The notes below the pieces were generated by a model that had not been told where the DNA came from, made no database searches, and saw nothing but the letters and a program-made list of their open reading frames with translations. This document shows, one piece after another, positions 1-8,226 of a DNA stretch of 64,000 bases. A program made the position numbers and the translations under genes. Position 1 is the first letter of the stretch. Each line of letters starts with the position of its first letter. The DNA comes from Klebsiella quasipneumoniae subsp. quasipneumoniae (lineage in GTDB: Bacteria > Pseudomonadota > Gammaproteobacteria > Enterobacterales > Enterobacteriaceae): assembly GCF_020525925.1 (NCBI RefSeq), contig NZ_CP084876.1:4650001-4714000 (forward strand), in the 5' to 3' direction.

Positions 1-686
1 TGCTGTTGACCATGCCGGAGACGGTGCGCCGCGGCGATGTGCCGTTCAGCCCCCTGGGCGTGCTGCGCGATTTTCGCAACGTCTTTCGCAACCGCATCTT
101 TTTGCTCGGCGCCGCCACGCTGTCGCTGAGCTATATTCCGCTGATGAGCTGGGTGGCGGTATCGCCGGTGATTTTAATGGACGCCGGCGGGCTGACCACC
201 AGCGAGTTCGCCTGGAGCCAGGTGCCGGTCTTCAGCGCCGTCATCATTGCCAACCTGTCGGTGGCGCGCTGGGTAAAAGATCCCACCCGTCCGCGCTTTG
301 TGCTGAGCGCGGTGCCGGTACAGATGCTCGGCCTGGCCATCCTGATCGTCGGGAATCTGGCCTGGCCGCACGTCTGGCTGTGGTCGGTGCTCGGCACCTG
401 CTTCTACGCCTTTGGCATCGGGCTGATTTTCCCGACGCTGTTCCGCTTTACCCTCTTTTCCAACGACCTGCCGAAAGGCACGGTCTCCGCCTCGCTGAAT
501 ATCGTGATCCTCAGCGTCAGCGCCTTATCGATTGAAGGCGCGCGCTGGCTGTGGTTCCATGGCGGGAGACTGCCCTTCCACCTGTTGGCGGTGGTCGCGG
601 GGCTCGCCGCCGCCTGCTGCCTCGCCGGACTGTTACGCCACCAGCGTCAGTGTGCGCAAGCGGTCATTGAAGCCCGGCAGTCGTGA
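1..686 (+). CDS. mdtM: Multidrug efflux MFS transporter MdtM, C-terminal part
   Basis: This is the C-terminal half of a 12-helix major facilitator drug/proton antiporter in the inner membrane; the family (MdtM, formerly YjiO) is about 410 residues and exports chloramphenicol-type and cationic compounds. About 228 residues are visible, and the reading frame is open to the left edge, so the true start lies outside the window. Hydrophobic segments include the stretch around [26 protein letters not shown] and the last helix [18 protein letters not shown]. The recognisable stretches [11 protein letters not shown] and [11 protein letters not shown] are characteristic of MdtM. As in E. coli, it sits close to yjiM/yjiL. 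Identification rests on recalled family similarity. Confidence 0.88.
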   Translation, partial: LLTMPETVRRGDVPFSPLGVLRDFRNVFRNRIFLLGAATLSLSYIPLMSWVAVSPVILMDAGGLTTSEFAWSQVPVFSAVIIANLSVARWVKDPTRPRFVLSAVPVQMLGLAILIVGNLAWPHVWLWSVLGTCFYAFGIGLIFPTLFRFTLFSNDLPKGTVSASLNIVILSVSALSIEGARWLWFHGGRLPFHLLAVVAGLAAACCLAGLLRHQRQCAQAVIEARQS

Positions 687-711
687 CCCCTTTTACGGAG
701 AAAGCCCCATC

Positions 712-951
712 ATGAGTGAGATTGAACTCAGCCCGGCGCAGCGCGACCTGCTGCGCGACAGGCTCAGCAGGTACTGCGAAGAGACATTTAACCTCGAACT
801 GGAGCAGTTTGACGCTGAATTTTTTGTCGACTTTATCGCCCAGGAGCTGGGGCCGCTGTTTTACAACGCCGGTATCGAAGAGGCCATCCGCACCCATCTG
901 GCATGGAGCGAGCGGATCCAGGAAGAGATGGATTTAAAGAAGGTCTATTAA
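712..951 (+). CDS. DUF2164 family small protein
   Basis: This 79-residue acidic protein belongs to the DUF2164 family of small soluble proteins of unknown function. The ATG at 712 is preceded by a good ribosome-binding site (TACGGAG, 694-700). A longer open frame exists upstream, but it overlaps mdtM in another frame and lacks a site. The sequence is rich in Asp/Glu and aromatic residues (FDAEFFVDFIAQELGPLFYN) and looks helical, without membrane segments or a signal peptide. It lies 25 bp after mdtM and may be co-transcribed with it. Function is unknown. Confidence 0.8.
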   Translation: MSEIELSPAQRDLLRDRLSRYCEETFNLELEQFDAEFFVDFIAQELGPLFYNAGIEEAIRTHLAWSERIQEEMDLKKVY

Positions 952-1048
952 CGCCGCGCGCAGACGCAGGAGATCAATAAAAGCATACAAACAACGGGGT
1001 TATAATGGCGACTCTTTCAGCATCTCCCGTGTACGGGGAAGGAAAACC

Positions 1049-2200
1049 ATGTCGCTTATCACCGATCTACCCGCCATTTTTGACCAGTTCTCGGAAGCTC
1101 GCCAGAAGGGCTTTCTCACCGTCATGGATCTTAAAGAGCAGAACGTGCCGCTGGTGGGCACCTACTGCACCTTTATGCCTCAGGAGATCGCCATGGCGGC
1201 GGGGGCCGTGGTGGTCTCGCTGTGCTCCACCTCCGATGAAACCATCGAGGAAGCGGAAAAAGATCTGCCGCGCAACCTCTGTCCGTTAATCAAAAGCAGC
1301 TACGGCTTCGGCAAAACCGATAAATGCCCCTACTTCTATTTCTCTGACCTGGTGGTTGGGGAAACCACCTGCGACGGCAAAAAGAAAATGTACGAGTACA
1401 TGGCCGACTTCAAGGCGGTCCACGTGATGCAGTTGCCGAACAGCGCCAGCGACGCGGCCTCCCGCGCCCTGTGGAAAGCGGAGATCCTGCGCCTGCAGCA
1501 GGTGATTGAGGCGCAGTTTGGCGCGCCGATTAGCGAGGCGGCGCTGCGCGAGGCCATCGTGCTGAAAAACCGCGAACGCCGGGCGCTGGCCCACTTTTAT
1601 CGTCTCGGGCAGCTCAATCCGCCGGCGCTCAGCGGCGGCGACATTCTGAAAGTGGTGTATGGCGCCACCTTCCGCTTCGACAAAACCGCGCTGATTGACG
1701 AGCTCAACGCCATGGCGGAGCGCATCCGTCAGGAGTGGCGGCAGGGTAAACGACTGGCCTCACGCCCGCGCATTCTGATCACCGGCTGCCCGATCGGCGG
1801 GGCGGCGGAGAAAGTGGTTCGCGCCATCGAAGAAAACGGCGGCTGGGTGGTGGGTTATGAAAACTGCACCGGCGCGAAGGCTACCGAGCGCTGCGTGGCG
1901 GAAGAGGGTGACGTCTACGACGCCTTAACCGATAAATATCTCGCCATCGGCTGCTCCTGTATTTCCCCTAACGATCAGCGCCTGCAGCTGCTGAGCCAGA
2001 TGGTGGAGGAGTACCAGGCCGACGGGGTAATCGACGTCATCCTGCAGGCCTGCCATACCTATGCCGTGGAATCGCTGGCCATTAAACGCCATCTGCGCCA
2101 GCAGCACGACCTTCCTTATATGGCGATTGAAACCGACTATTCGACAGCGGACCTCGGCCAGCTCAGCACCCGCGTCGCCGCCTTTATCGAAATGCTGTAA
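1049..2200 (+). CDS. yjiM: 2-hydroxyacyl-CoA dehydratase-like / double-cubane protein YjiM
   Basis: This 383-residue protein belongs to the HgdB/FldB family (2-hydroxyacyl-CoA dehydratase D component). It is a single subunit rather than a heterodimer, which matches the branch that includes double-cubane [Fe8S9] cluster proteins. Conserved Cys contexts are visible: GTYCTFMP, NLCPLIKSS, KTDKCPYFYF, TTCDGKKKMYEY, ITGCPIGG, ENCTGAK and IGCSCIS. It is followed after 9 bp by its ATP-dependent activator YjiL and then by a DUF3343 gene, so the three form one operon. The start at 1049 has AAGGA upstream. A perfect TATAAT at 1001-1006 is a candidate -10, but no good -35 was seen. The substrate is unknown. 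Confidence 0.85.
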   Translation: MSLITDLPAIFDQFSEARQKGFLTVMDLKEQNVPLVGTYCTFMPQEIAMAAGAVVVSLCSTSDETIEEAEKDLPRNLCPLIKSSYGFGKTDKCPYFYFSDLVVGETTCDGKKKMYEYMADFKAVHVMQLPNSASDAASRALWKAEILRLQQVIEAQFGAPISEAALREAIVLKNRERRALAHFYRLGQLNPPALSGGDILKVVYGATFRFDKTALIDELNAMAERIRQEWRQGKRLASRPRILITGCPIGGAAEKVVRAIEENGGWVVGYENCTGAKATERCVAEEGDVYDALTDKYLAIGCSCISPNDQRLQLLSQMVEEYQADGVIDVILQACHTYAVESLAIKRHLRQQHDLPYMAIETDYSTADLGQLSTRVAAFIEML

Positions 2201-2209
2201 GGAGCAGGC

Positions 2210-2977
2210 GTGATCTACACGGTTGGTATTGATTCCGGCTCCACCGCCACGAAAGGTATCCTGCTGGCGGACGGGGTGATTACGCGTCGTTTCCTCTGCC
2301 CGACCCCCTTTCGCCCCGCCGACGCCATCCATGAGGCCTGGGAGACGCTGCGCGCTGGCCTCGCGGAAACGCCCTTTTTAACCCTCACCGGCTATGGCCG
2401 CCAGCTGGTGGATTTTGCCGATAAACAGGTGACGGAGATTTCCTGTCATGGCCTCGGCGCCCGCCTGCTGGCGCCGGACACCCGCACGGTGATTGATATC
2501 GGCGGCCAGGACAGCAAGGTTATCCAGCTGGATGCCGGGGGCAACCTCAGCGACTTTCTGATGAATGACAAATGCGCCGCCGGTACCGGCCGTTTTCTGG
2601 AGGTCATTTCACGAACCCTCGGCGCCAGCGTCGAACAGCTGGACGTCATTACCGACGGCGTGGAACCGCACGCCATCACCAGCATGTGTACGGTATTCGC
2701 CGAATCGGAAGTCATCAGCCTGCGGTCGGCCGGGGTCGCGCCGGAGGCGATTCTGGCGGGGGTGATTAACGCCATGGCCCGGCGCAGCGCGAACTTTATC
2801 GGCCGCTTATCGGCGCAGGGACCGCTGCTGTTTACCGGCGGCGTCAGCCACTGCGCCGCCTTTGCCCGCATGCTGGAAAGCCATGTCGGCATGGCGGTGA
2901 CAACCCATCCCGACGCCCAGTATGCCGGGGCGATCGGCGCGGCGCTGATCGGCCAGCGTCAGCGGAGGCGCGGATGA
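2210..2977 (+). CDS. yjiL: ATP-dependent activator/reductase YjiL (BadF/HgdC family)
   Basis: This 255-residue ASKHA-fold ATPase is the homodimeric iron-sulfur activator type that drives one low-potential electron into a dehydratase-like partner using ATP. The sequence shows the phosphate-binding loop GIDSGSTATKG near the N-terminus, the second motif DIGGQDSK, and the two cysteine contexts NDKCAAGTG and SMCTVFAESE that supply ligands to the inter-subunit [4Fe-4S] cluster in this family. It is coupled to yjiM (9 bp gap) and overlaps the next gene by 4 bp, pointing to a single operon. The partner is inferred to be YjiM. Confidence 0.87.
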   Translation: MIYTVGIDSGSTATKGILLADGVITRRFLCPTPFRPADAIHEAWETLRAGLAETPFLTLTGYGRQLVDFADKQVTEISCHGLGARLLAPDTRTVIDIGGQDSKVIQLDAGGNLSDFLMNDKCAAGTGRFLEVISRTLGASVEQLDVITDGVEPHAITSMCTVFAESEVISLRSAGVAPEAILAGVINAMARRSANFIGRLSAQGPLLFTGGVSHCAAFARMLESHVGMAVTTHPDAQYAGAIGAALIGQRQRRRG

Positions 2978-3228
2978 CAACCTTTCTGTTTTTATTTCAT
3001 TCCACGGTGGGAGTGGTGCGCACGCGCAAAGCCCTGCAGGCGGCGGGAATGACCTTCGAGGTCAAAGATATTCCCCGCCAGCTGCGCAGCGGCTGCGGGC
3101 TGTGCATCCTGCTGGAGGGGACGGAAGCCGATGCGCGAAGCTGGATCCTGCCGGAGCTGACGGCGGCGTTGTATCAGCAGGACGGGGAAGCGTGGCGCTG
3201 TCTCGCCACCTTCCCATCGGCAGGTTAA
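2974..3228 (+). CDS. DUF3343 small protein (putative Se/S carrier-like)
   Basis: This 84-residue protein of the DUF3343 (Pfam PF11823) family overlaps yjiL by 4 bp (ATGA). It begins with a beta strand (TTFLFLFHS), includes a helix-forming stretch RTRKALQAAG and a conserved SGCGLCI motif with two cysteines. Members are described as putative selenium/sulfur carrier-like proteins, often next to redox enzymes; the biochemical role is not established. Its position suggests it serves the YjiM/YjiL iron-sulfur module. The stop codon overlaps the stop codon of the convergent gene by 4 bp. Confidence 0.72.
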   Translation: MTTFLFLFHSTVGVVRTRKALQAAGMTFEVKDIPRQLRSGCGLCILLEGTEADARSWILPELTAALYQQDGEAWRCLATFPSAG

Positions 3229-4289
3229 TCGCTTACCACAAAGCGCGTCGCCGCGAAGCAGTTCAGCAGGCGGTGCATCAGAAAGACCAGGGTCAGCGTC
3301 ACCACCAGCGAGACCGTCACCGAGGTGATGCGGTACAGATCGCTGAATACCAGATCCTGATAGGGATGCAGATTCTGGCCAAACATAATGCCGATGGTGG
3401 TGATGCTGGCGAAGCCCACCCCGGCGCCCACTTTCTCCATCACGTGCAGACGGGCGCTGAAGGCCAGCCCGAGGCCAATCAGCGGCATCATCAGGACCAT
3501 GTGGTTGCTGAAGTCATAGATAATCAACTGCACCACCAGAATATAGAGACAAGCCAGCACCACCCCCGCCACGCGCCAGATCGAGCTGATCACCGCCCCG
3601 CGATAGTGCATCGGGAACAGGATCAGGATCCCGGCCATCAGCGCTGACAGCGAGTCGCTGAGATCGCAGATCTGAAACACCACGAAGATGATCGTCGCCA
3701 CCGTGCCGGAGAGCAGCGACTCGTGGCGGATGCGGGCGGCGTCTTTTTCAAGGCGCGGCGGCGGCTTGCGCGGCTCGACGTCCGGGATCAGGTAATGCAG
3801 CAGCGCGCTTAGCGCCACCGCCAGCACGCACGCTTCCATGTTGGAGAACATCAGGGTGTGCCAGTTGCTGGTCGGGTAGCTCATAAAGTTGAGCATCGTG
3901 CTCTGACACACCACCCCCATCGACCCCAGCAGAAACAGCGGCCCCTGGCTCATAAAGCGAAAACGCATCACGTACAGGGCGAACACCACCAGCGTCATGA
4001 TCACCGGCCACTGTGACAGATAGCCAACGATCAATACCATTTCGACGCAGTTCACCGCCGCGCTGAATACAAACTGGCGGGCGACATGGCGGTTGAACAC
4101 CGGCACCAGCGACATCAGCATCAGCGGATAAACCACAAAAAATACGCCGTACTGCACGTCGTAGAAGGTGGAGATGCTGAGGGCAATGGTCCCGGCCACG
4201 GCGATACGCACCGTCTGGCGAAAATCATTCGCCGTGTAGACGATATTGCCGTGCGGGGTAAAGACGTGCGCCAGGGTATTAATAGACAT
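3225..4289 (-). CDS. DUF2955 / FUSC-like inner-membrane protein
   Basis: This 354-residue polytopic membrane protein has about ten hydrophobic segments arranged as two blocks (residues about 25-165 and 195-345) separated by a charged loop containing EPRKPPPRLEKDAARIRHES. The two-block layout is that of DUF2955/FUSC-type components that pair with HlyD-family proteins, as in aromatic-acid efflux AaeB-like systems. The start overlaps the end of the HlyD gene by 11 bp, so translation is probably coupled. It forms the distal gene of a marR-hlyD-DUF2955 operon. The exported substrate is not known. Confidence 0.78.
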   Translation of the reverse strand: MSINTLAHVFTPHGNIVYTANDFRQTVRIAVAGTIALSISTFYDVQYGVFFVVYPLMLMSLVPVFNRHVARQFVFSAAVNCVEMVLIVGYLSQWPVIMTLVVFALYVMRFRFMSQGPLFLLGSMGVVCQSTMLNFMSYPTSNWHTLMFSNMEACVLAVALSALLHYLIPDVEPRKPPPRLEKDAARIRHESLLSGTVATIIFVVFQICDLSDSLSALMAGILILFPMHYRGAVISSIWRVAGVVLACLYILVVQLIIYDFSNHMVLMMPLIGLGLAFSARLHVMEKVGAGVGFASITTIGIMFGQNLHPYQDLVFSDLYRITSVTVSLVVTLTLVFLMHRLLNCFAATRFVVSD

Positions 4290-5346
4290 AGTGCAACCAG
4301 CTCACCAGATGGATCTGCAGGCCGGCGAAGGTGCGGGCGAAAGGTCCCTCGCTATTGTACAGCTGCACCGTGGCGCGGGCGCCGGTCGGCAGCGGTTTCT
4401 CCAGCGGCTGATCCAGCGCGACGTGAATGCGCATTCGCTGGGCGTCGCGCACCCAGCGGGTGGACTGTTCCGGCTGCGACAGCTGACCGTTAACCGCCTC
4501 CTGCCCCGCCAGAATCCCGGCATCGCTGCTGGTGACATGCGCCGGGAAGACTTCCCCCGGCAGGGCGTCAAAGACCACCGCCGCATCGGTGTTTACCGCG
4601 GTGTGGCGCAGGCTCTTCTCACGGAAGTCAGCGACGATATCGGTATTGTTGTTGACCAGCGCCAGCACGGCCGTCGCCGCGGTGGCGTAGATCCCCGGGT
4701 TAAGCTGCAGGTTGCTGACCATGCCGTCAGTTTCCGCACGCACTTTGGTCCAGGCCAGGTTCAGCTGCGCCTCCTCCAGCGCGTTGCGGTATTTCTGCAG
4801 GGTGACGTTGCGCTTATCGTCGCGCTCGCCGCGCTGGATCAGCAGGTTCTGGATCTGCGCGTTCAGCGCCGAGACCGACTGCTCGCTGGTCTGCCAGGTG
4901 GTCCGCACCTTGTCGAGATCGGACTGCGAGACGTTCTGCATGGTGCTCAGGCGCTGATAGCGATCGAGCGTGACCTTATCGTTACGGGCGGTGTACTGCG
5001 CGGTGCGCAGGTTGGCGCGGGCGGCGGCGATTTGCGCGTCCAGCTGCTGGTTGCTCAGCTTCGCCTGTTCAAGGGCGATCTGTGCCGCTTCAACTTTATT
5101 AATGAATGGCGTTGGGTCGAGCTCATACAGCAGGTCGCCCTTTTTCACCTGGCTATTGTTATGCACGTAGACGTGCGAGACATAGCCGGAGACCCGCGAC
5201 GAAACCGGGGTCACCACGCGCATGACGGTGGAGTCCGGCGTCAGCGGGATCCAGATATCGGCAACGATAAACCAGGCGAATATTCCCAGAAAAGCGGCAA
5301 TACTCACCCGTACCCAGCGGGCAAATTTTTGTTCAGGCGTCATCAT
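4279..5346 (-). CDS. HlyD/EmrA-family periplasmic adaptor
   Basis: This 355-residue membrane-fusion (adaptor) protein has one N-terminal transmembrane anchor (about residues 12-32, VSIAAFLGIFAWFIVADIW), a short lipoyl half-motif (VTPVSSRVSGYVSHVYVHNN), a long coiled coil with EAAQIALEQAKLSNQQLDAQ, and the second lipoyl half and beta barrel (RAETDGMVSNLQLNPG). The family bridges an inner-membrane pump to the outer membrane. It starts 6 bp after the MarR gene and overlaps the DUF2955 gene, so the three are one operon whose pump component is probably the DUF2955 protein. Confidence 0.85.
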   Translation of the reverse strand: MMTPEQKFARWVRVSIAAFLGIFAWFIVADIWIPLTPDSTVMRVVTPVSSRVSGYVSHVYVHNNSQVKKGDLLYELDPTPFINKVEAAQIALEQAKLSNQQLDAQIAAARANLRTAQYTARNDKVTLDRYQRLSTMQNVSQSDLDKVRTTWQTSEQSVSALNAQIQNLLIQRGERDDKRNVTLQKYRNALEEAQLNLAWTKVRAETDGMVSNLQLNPGIYATAATAVLALVNNNTDIVADFREKSLRHTAVNTDAAVVFDALPGEVFPAHVTSSDAGILAGQEAVNGQLSQPEQSTRWVRDAQRMRIHVALDQPLEKPLPTGARATVQLYNSEGPFARTFAGLQIHLVSWLHYVY

Positions 5347-5352
5347 AGTGTG

Positions 5353-5817
5353 TTAGATCTTGTTATCTTCTTCGCGGATAGTCCGCAAACGGCAGGCGAT
5401 TTGATTTAACGTGGCGCTGAAGGTGGCGAGGTCGGCCTCCGGGATGGTCTGGGTTACGCGCTCCTGATAGGTCTCGATCACGCGGCTCAGTTTTTCCAGA
5501 ATAGCCCGCCCCTCAGCGGTCAGCGTCAGCAGGCGAATGCGTTTGTCATATGGCGATGTGGAACGCAACAGATAGCCCTGCTTTTCCAGTAATGAGAGGG
5601 TGCGCGTCAGCGGCGGCAGTTCAATCCCCTGCACCTCCGCCAGTTCGCTGACCGAGACGTTGTCTCCCAGCTGATGCAGCTGCATCAGCACCGTCCAGCT
5701 GGACTGGGTGAGTCCCGTATCGGTGATAGCGGAGTCAATAATCGCGCGCCACTGGCGCACCACCATGGCCATCCGCATCCCCAGCGGGCGGCGGGCAAAC
5801 AGTTCGTCTTCAGTCAC
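5353..5817 (-). CDS. MarR-family transcriptional regulator
   Basis: This winged-helix repressor of the MarR/SlyA family is about 154 residues from the chosen start. Helix-turn-helix and wing are visible as VSVSELAEVQGIELPPLTRT followed by LLEKQGYLLRSTSPYDKRIR, the standard D-x-R-wing signature. GTG at 5817 is chosen because GAGAGGA lies 6 nt upstream. An in-frame ATG at 5832 overlaps that site, and a further upstream start would add an implausible hydrophobic tail. It is the first gene of the efflux operon and probably represses it through the palindrome at 5849-5868. Confidence 0.85.
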   Translation of the reverse strand: MTEDELFARRPLGMRMAMVVRQWRAIIDSAITDTGLTQSSWTVLMQLHQLGDNVSVSELAEVQGIELPPLTRTLSLLEKQGYLLRSTSPYDKRIRLLTLTAEGRAILEKLSRVIETYQERVTQTIPEADLATFSATLNQIACRLRTIREEDNKI

Positions 5818-5848
5818 AGCTTTTCCTCTCATTGTTGAGAAGAAAATA

Positions 5849-5868
5849 ATACTTATCAGGGTAAGTAT
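5849..5868. promoter_or_regulatory. Palindromic MarR-type operator
   Basis: ATACTTA-(6 nt)-TAAGTAT is a perfect 7-bp inverted repeat just upstream of the marR-type gene start. Spacing and AT-rich half-sites are typical of MarR-family operators, and it overlaps the expected promoter of the operon. Auto-regulation is inferred. Confidence 0.55.
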
Positions 5869-5918
5869 CAAGAAACGGAAGGTCGCGTCGCATCAATTGA
5901 TAAATTTCGTGAATGTTT

Positions 5919-5945
5919 CCCCGGCGTCGCCAGCGCTTACCGGGG
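5919..5945. repeat. REP-like palindrome
   Basis: CCCCGG...TTACCGGGG is a degenerate copy of the Klebsiella-type REP palindrome, also seen at 7751 and 22206. It lies between the marR operon promoter region and the end of yjiS. Confidence 0.5.
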
Positions 5946-5981
5946 CAAAGAAGAAATGATGTCTGAAAAAAACCGCACTTT

Positions 5982-6146
5982 TTAATTGATCTGATCCCGA
6001 CGCAGGCCGATATCTTTCAGCTGTTCGTCGCTCATTTTCTGCAAAGCTCTGCGCGTTTGCTCCCGAAGCCACCATTTTTTGACAAATCGCGCCAGCAGTA
6101 CGAAACCGATAAATGGCTGTCTTGCCCTGTTCTCGTGAAATTCCAT
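5982..6146 (-). CDS. yjiS: DUF1127 small protein YjiS
   Basis: This 54-residue open frame begins with MEFHENRARQPFIG and ends with the DUF1127 signature MSDEQLKDIGLRRDQIN, matching E. coli YjiS (also 54 residues). The ATG at 6146 has a strong ribosome-binding site (GGAGGT about 8 nt upstream). DUF1127 proteins are small, basic and Arg-rich; some bind RNA or affect phosphate and stress responses, but YjiS itself has no assigned role. It is divergent from yjiR, as in E. coli, which supports the identification. Confidence 0.88.
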   Translation of the reverse strand: MEFHENRARQPFIGFVLLARFVKKWWLREQTRRALQKMSDEQLKDIGLRRDQIN

Positions 6147-6201
6147 CCTCTACCTCCTCACCTTGCCAGAGGCTTTATCTTCACGGATTTGGGGGTAAGG
6201 A

Positions 6202-6301
6202 ATACAGATTCACAAAACACTTTTCTTTAACATACAGATTAGCTAAAACGTACAGCAGACCCCACTTTTTACGGCCATCTGTACTGGTTATTCCATCTGT
6301 A
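6202..6301. promoter_or_regulatory. Candidate YjiR operator: four half-sites
   Basis: In the divergent yjiS/yjiR intergenic region, ATACAGATT occurs at 6202-6210 and 6232-6240 (30-bp period). The related inverse CCATCTGTA occurs at 6275-6283 and 6293-6301 (18-bp period). The common core is ATACAGAT or its complement ATCTGTAT. MocR regulators usually bind direct repeats in their own divergent promoter, so this is a plausible operator; binding is inferred. Confidence 0.5.
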
Positions 6302-6322
6302 TGGCGGCAATTAAGGATACAC

Positions 6323-7735
6323 ATGACCCGCTATCAACATCTCGCGACGCTGCTGGCCGAACGCATTGAACAGGGCCTGTATCGCCACGGCGAAAAACTG
6401 CCGTCGGTGCGCAGCCTGAGCCAGGAGCACGGCGTCAGCATCAGCACCGTCCAGCAGGCCTATCAGCTGCTAGAGCAGCAGCAGATGATTGTGCCGCAGC
6501 CGCGATCGGGCTATTTCGTCGCCCCCCGCAAGGCCCAGCCGCCGGTGCCGCCGATGTCGCGCCCGGTGCAGCGCCCGGTGGAGATCACCCAGTGGGATCA
6601 GGTGCTGACCATGCTCGACGCCCGCTACGATAAAACGATCATCCCCTTCGGCGGCGGCTCGCCGGACGTGACGCAGCCAAGCCTGAAGCCCATCTGGCGC
6701 GAACTGAGCCGGGCGATCCAGCACAACCTCACTGAGGTGTTGAACTATGACGAACTGGCCGGGCGCCGCGAGCTGCGGGAGCAGATCGCCCGCCTGATGC
6801 TCGACGGCGGATCGGTGGTGACTGCCGACGATCTGGTGCTCACCAGCGGCTGCCACAGCGCGCTGTCGCTGGCCCTGCTGTCGGTGTGCCAGCCTGGGGA
6901 CATCATCGCCGTGGAATCCCCCTGCTACTACGGCACCATGCAGATGCTGCGCGGACTGGGATTAAAGACGATTGAGATCCCCACCGATCCGGAAACCGGG
7001 ATCAGCATCGAGGCCCTGGAGCTGGCGCTGGATCAGTGGCCGATCAAAGGGGTGATCCTGGTGCCGAACTGCAACAACCCGCTGGGCTTTATCATGCCGG
7101 ACGCTCGCAAGCGCGCAGTGCTGAACCTGGCCCAGCGCCACGATATCGTTATTTTCGAGGATGATATCTACGGCGAGCTGGCCACCGAGTACCCGCGCCC
7201 GCGCACCATTCACTCCTGGGATATCGACGGCCGGGTGATGCTCTGCAGCTCCTTTACCAAAACCATCGCCCCCGGCCTGCGCATCGGCTGGATCGCCCCC
7301 GGTCGCTACTACGACAAGCTGCTACAGATGAAGTACGCCGCCAGCGGCACCAACGTCCCCTCCACTCAGCTGGCGGCCTGTAACTTTATTCGCGAAGGCC
7401 ACTACCACCGCCACGTGCGGCGGATGCGGCAGATCTATCAGCGCAATATGGAGATCTATACCTGCTGGCTGCGGGAATTTTTCCCCTGCGGGATCTGCGT
7501 CACCCGGCCGAAGGGGGGTTTTATGCTGTGGGTGGAGCTGCCGGAGCAGGTGGATATGGTCTGTGTCGCCAAACAGCTGTGCCGGCTGAAGATCCAGGTC
7601 GCGCCGGGCTCGCTGTTTTCCGCGGCGGGCAAGTATCGCAACTGCGTCAGGATCAACTGCGCCCTGCCGCCGACCGAGAAACATAAAGCGGTGATGGTGA
7701 AGCTGGGAGAAGCGGTGAAGGTGGCGATGGAGTGA
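6323..7735 (+). CDS. yjiR: MocR/GntR-family PLP-dependent regulator YjiR
   Basis: This 470-residue protein has an N-terminal GntR winged helix (about residues 1-75, with GEKLPSVRSLSQEHGVSIST) joined to an aminotransferase-fold domain. The PLP-lysine motif SSFTKTIAPGLRIGW places the Schiff-base lysine at residue 313. Other aminotransferase motifs are NCNNPLGF and FEDDIYGE. The length equals E. coli YjiR (470). ATG at 6323 is chosen over an upstream in-frame start because translation from there fits the GntR domain and the family length. MocR proteins sense a PLP or amino-compound signal; the YjiR ligand and targets are not known. It is divergent from yjiS. Confidence 0.9.
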   Translation: MTRYQHLATLLAERIEQGLYRHGEKLPSVRSLSQEHGVSISTVQQAYQLLEQQQMIVPQPRSGYFVAPRKAQPPVPPMSRPVQRPVEITQWDQVLTMLDARYDKTIIPFGGGSPDVTQPSLKPIWRELSRAIQHNLTEVLNYDELAGRRELREQIARLMLDGGSVVTADDLVLTSGCHSALSLALLSVCQPGDIIAVESPCYYGTMQMLRGLGLKTIEIPTDPETGISIEALELALDQWPIKGVILVPNCNNPLGFIMPDARKRAVLNLAQRHDIVIFEDDIYGELATEYPRPRTIHSWDIDGRVMLCSSFTKTIAPGLRIGWIAPGRYYDKLLQMKYAASGTNVPSTQLAACNFIREGHYHRHVRRMRQIYQRNMEIYTCWLREFFPCGICVTRPKGGFMLWVELPEQVDMVCVAKQLCRLKIQVAPGSLFSAAGKYRNCVRINCALPPTEKHKAVMVKLGEAVKVAME

Positions 7736-7750
7736 AGTGCAACCTGTTCT

Positions 7751-7780
7751 CCCCGGTGGCGCTGCGCTTACCGGGGCTAC
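7751..7780. repeat. REP element between yjiR and fosA
   Basis: A 30-bp palindromic unit with CCCCGGT...TTACCGGGG and a trailing CTAC is an exact inverse of the copy at 22206-22235. It sits between the convergent ends of yjiR and fosA, the usual place for REP elements. Confidence 0.7.
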
Positions 7781-7806
7781 GGATGATCCCGCGTCAGCAA
7801 AGCGCT

Positions 7807-8226
7807 TCACTGGTCAAAAAACACCATCCCCCTATACGGCTGTTCGCGGCAGGCGGCCAGACGCTGGGCGAGGCTACCGACGTGCAGCTCCAGCTTATGG
7901 CCGTCGGGGTCGAGGAAGTAGTGCGAGGCGCCTTCGCTGCGGTTCAGCTTCCACACCGCCACGCCGGCAACCTCAAGGCGAGCGGCGAAGCAGGCGAAAT
8001 CGGCTTCGCTGATGCTAAACGCATAATGGGTGTAATCGCTCTCCTCCGGCGGGGTGATGCGCCGCTGCGGATCCAGCGACAGGCATAGCCACAGATCGCC
8101 GCAGGAGAGATAGGCGCCGCTCTCCCAGCGGGCGTGCAGCGTCATACCCAGCAGCTGCTGATAAAACGCCACGCTCGGCGCCAGCTGGCTGACCGCCAGG
8201 GTCAGGTGATTCAGTCCGCTCAGCAT
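7807..8226 (-). CDS. fosA: Fosfomycin resistance glutathione transferase FosA
   Basis: This 139-residue vicinal-oxygen-chelate metalloenzyme adds glutathione to the epoxide of fosfomycin, inactivating it in the cytoplasm. Metal ligands expected for the Klebsiella enzyme are present: His7, His67 and Glu113, with Thr9, Tyr65 and Lys93 in the active-site environment. The C-terminus ends GMVFFDQ. The sequence is FosA5/FosA6-like as I recall them but seems to differ at several positions (for example W-E-S at 34-36 and C79), so it may be a species-level variant. Its start overlaps the upstream LysR gene by 7 bp, so the two are probably co-transcribed. This is the intrinsic chromosomal gene, with no mobile element beside it. 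Confidence 0.93.
   Translation of the reverse strand: MLSGLNHLTLAVSQLAPSVAFYQQLLGMTLHARWESGAYLSCGDLWLCLSLDPQRRITPPEESDYTHYAFSISEADFACFAARLEVAGVAVWKLNRSEGASHYFLDPDGHKLELHVGSLAQRLAACREQPYRGMVFFDQ

Noticed and set aside
532..951. 139-codon version of the DUF2164 gene beginning inside mdtM
   Set aside because: The N-terminal extension is out-of-frame mdtM sequence; ATG 712 has the ribosome-binding site.
4246..5409. 387-codon frame antisense to the HlyD gene
   Set aside because: The sense strand encodes a clear adaptor protein; the antisense product has no signal or domain.
5893..6075. 60-codon frame overlapping yjiS
   Set aside because: A different frame of the same strand matches YjiS with a good ribosome-binding site and family motif.
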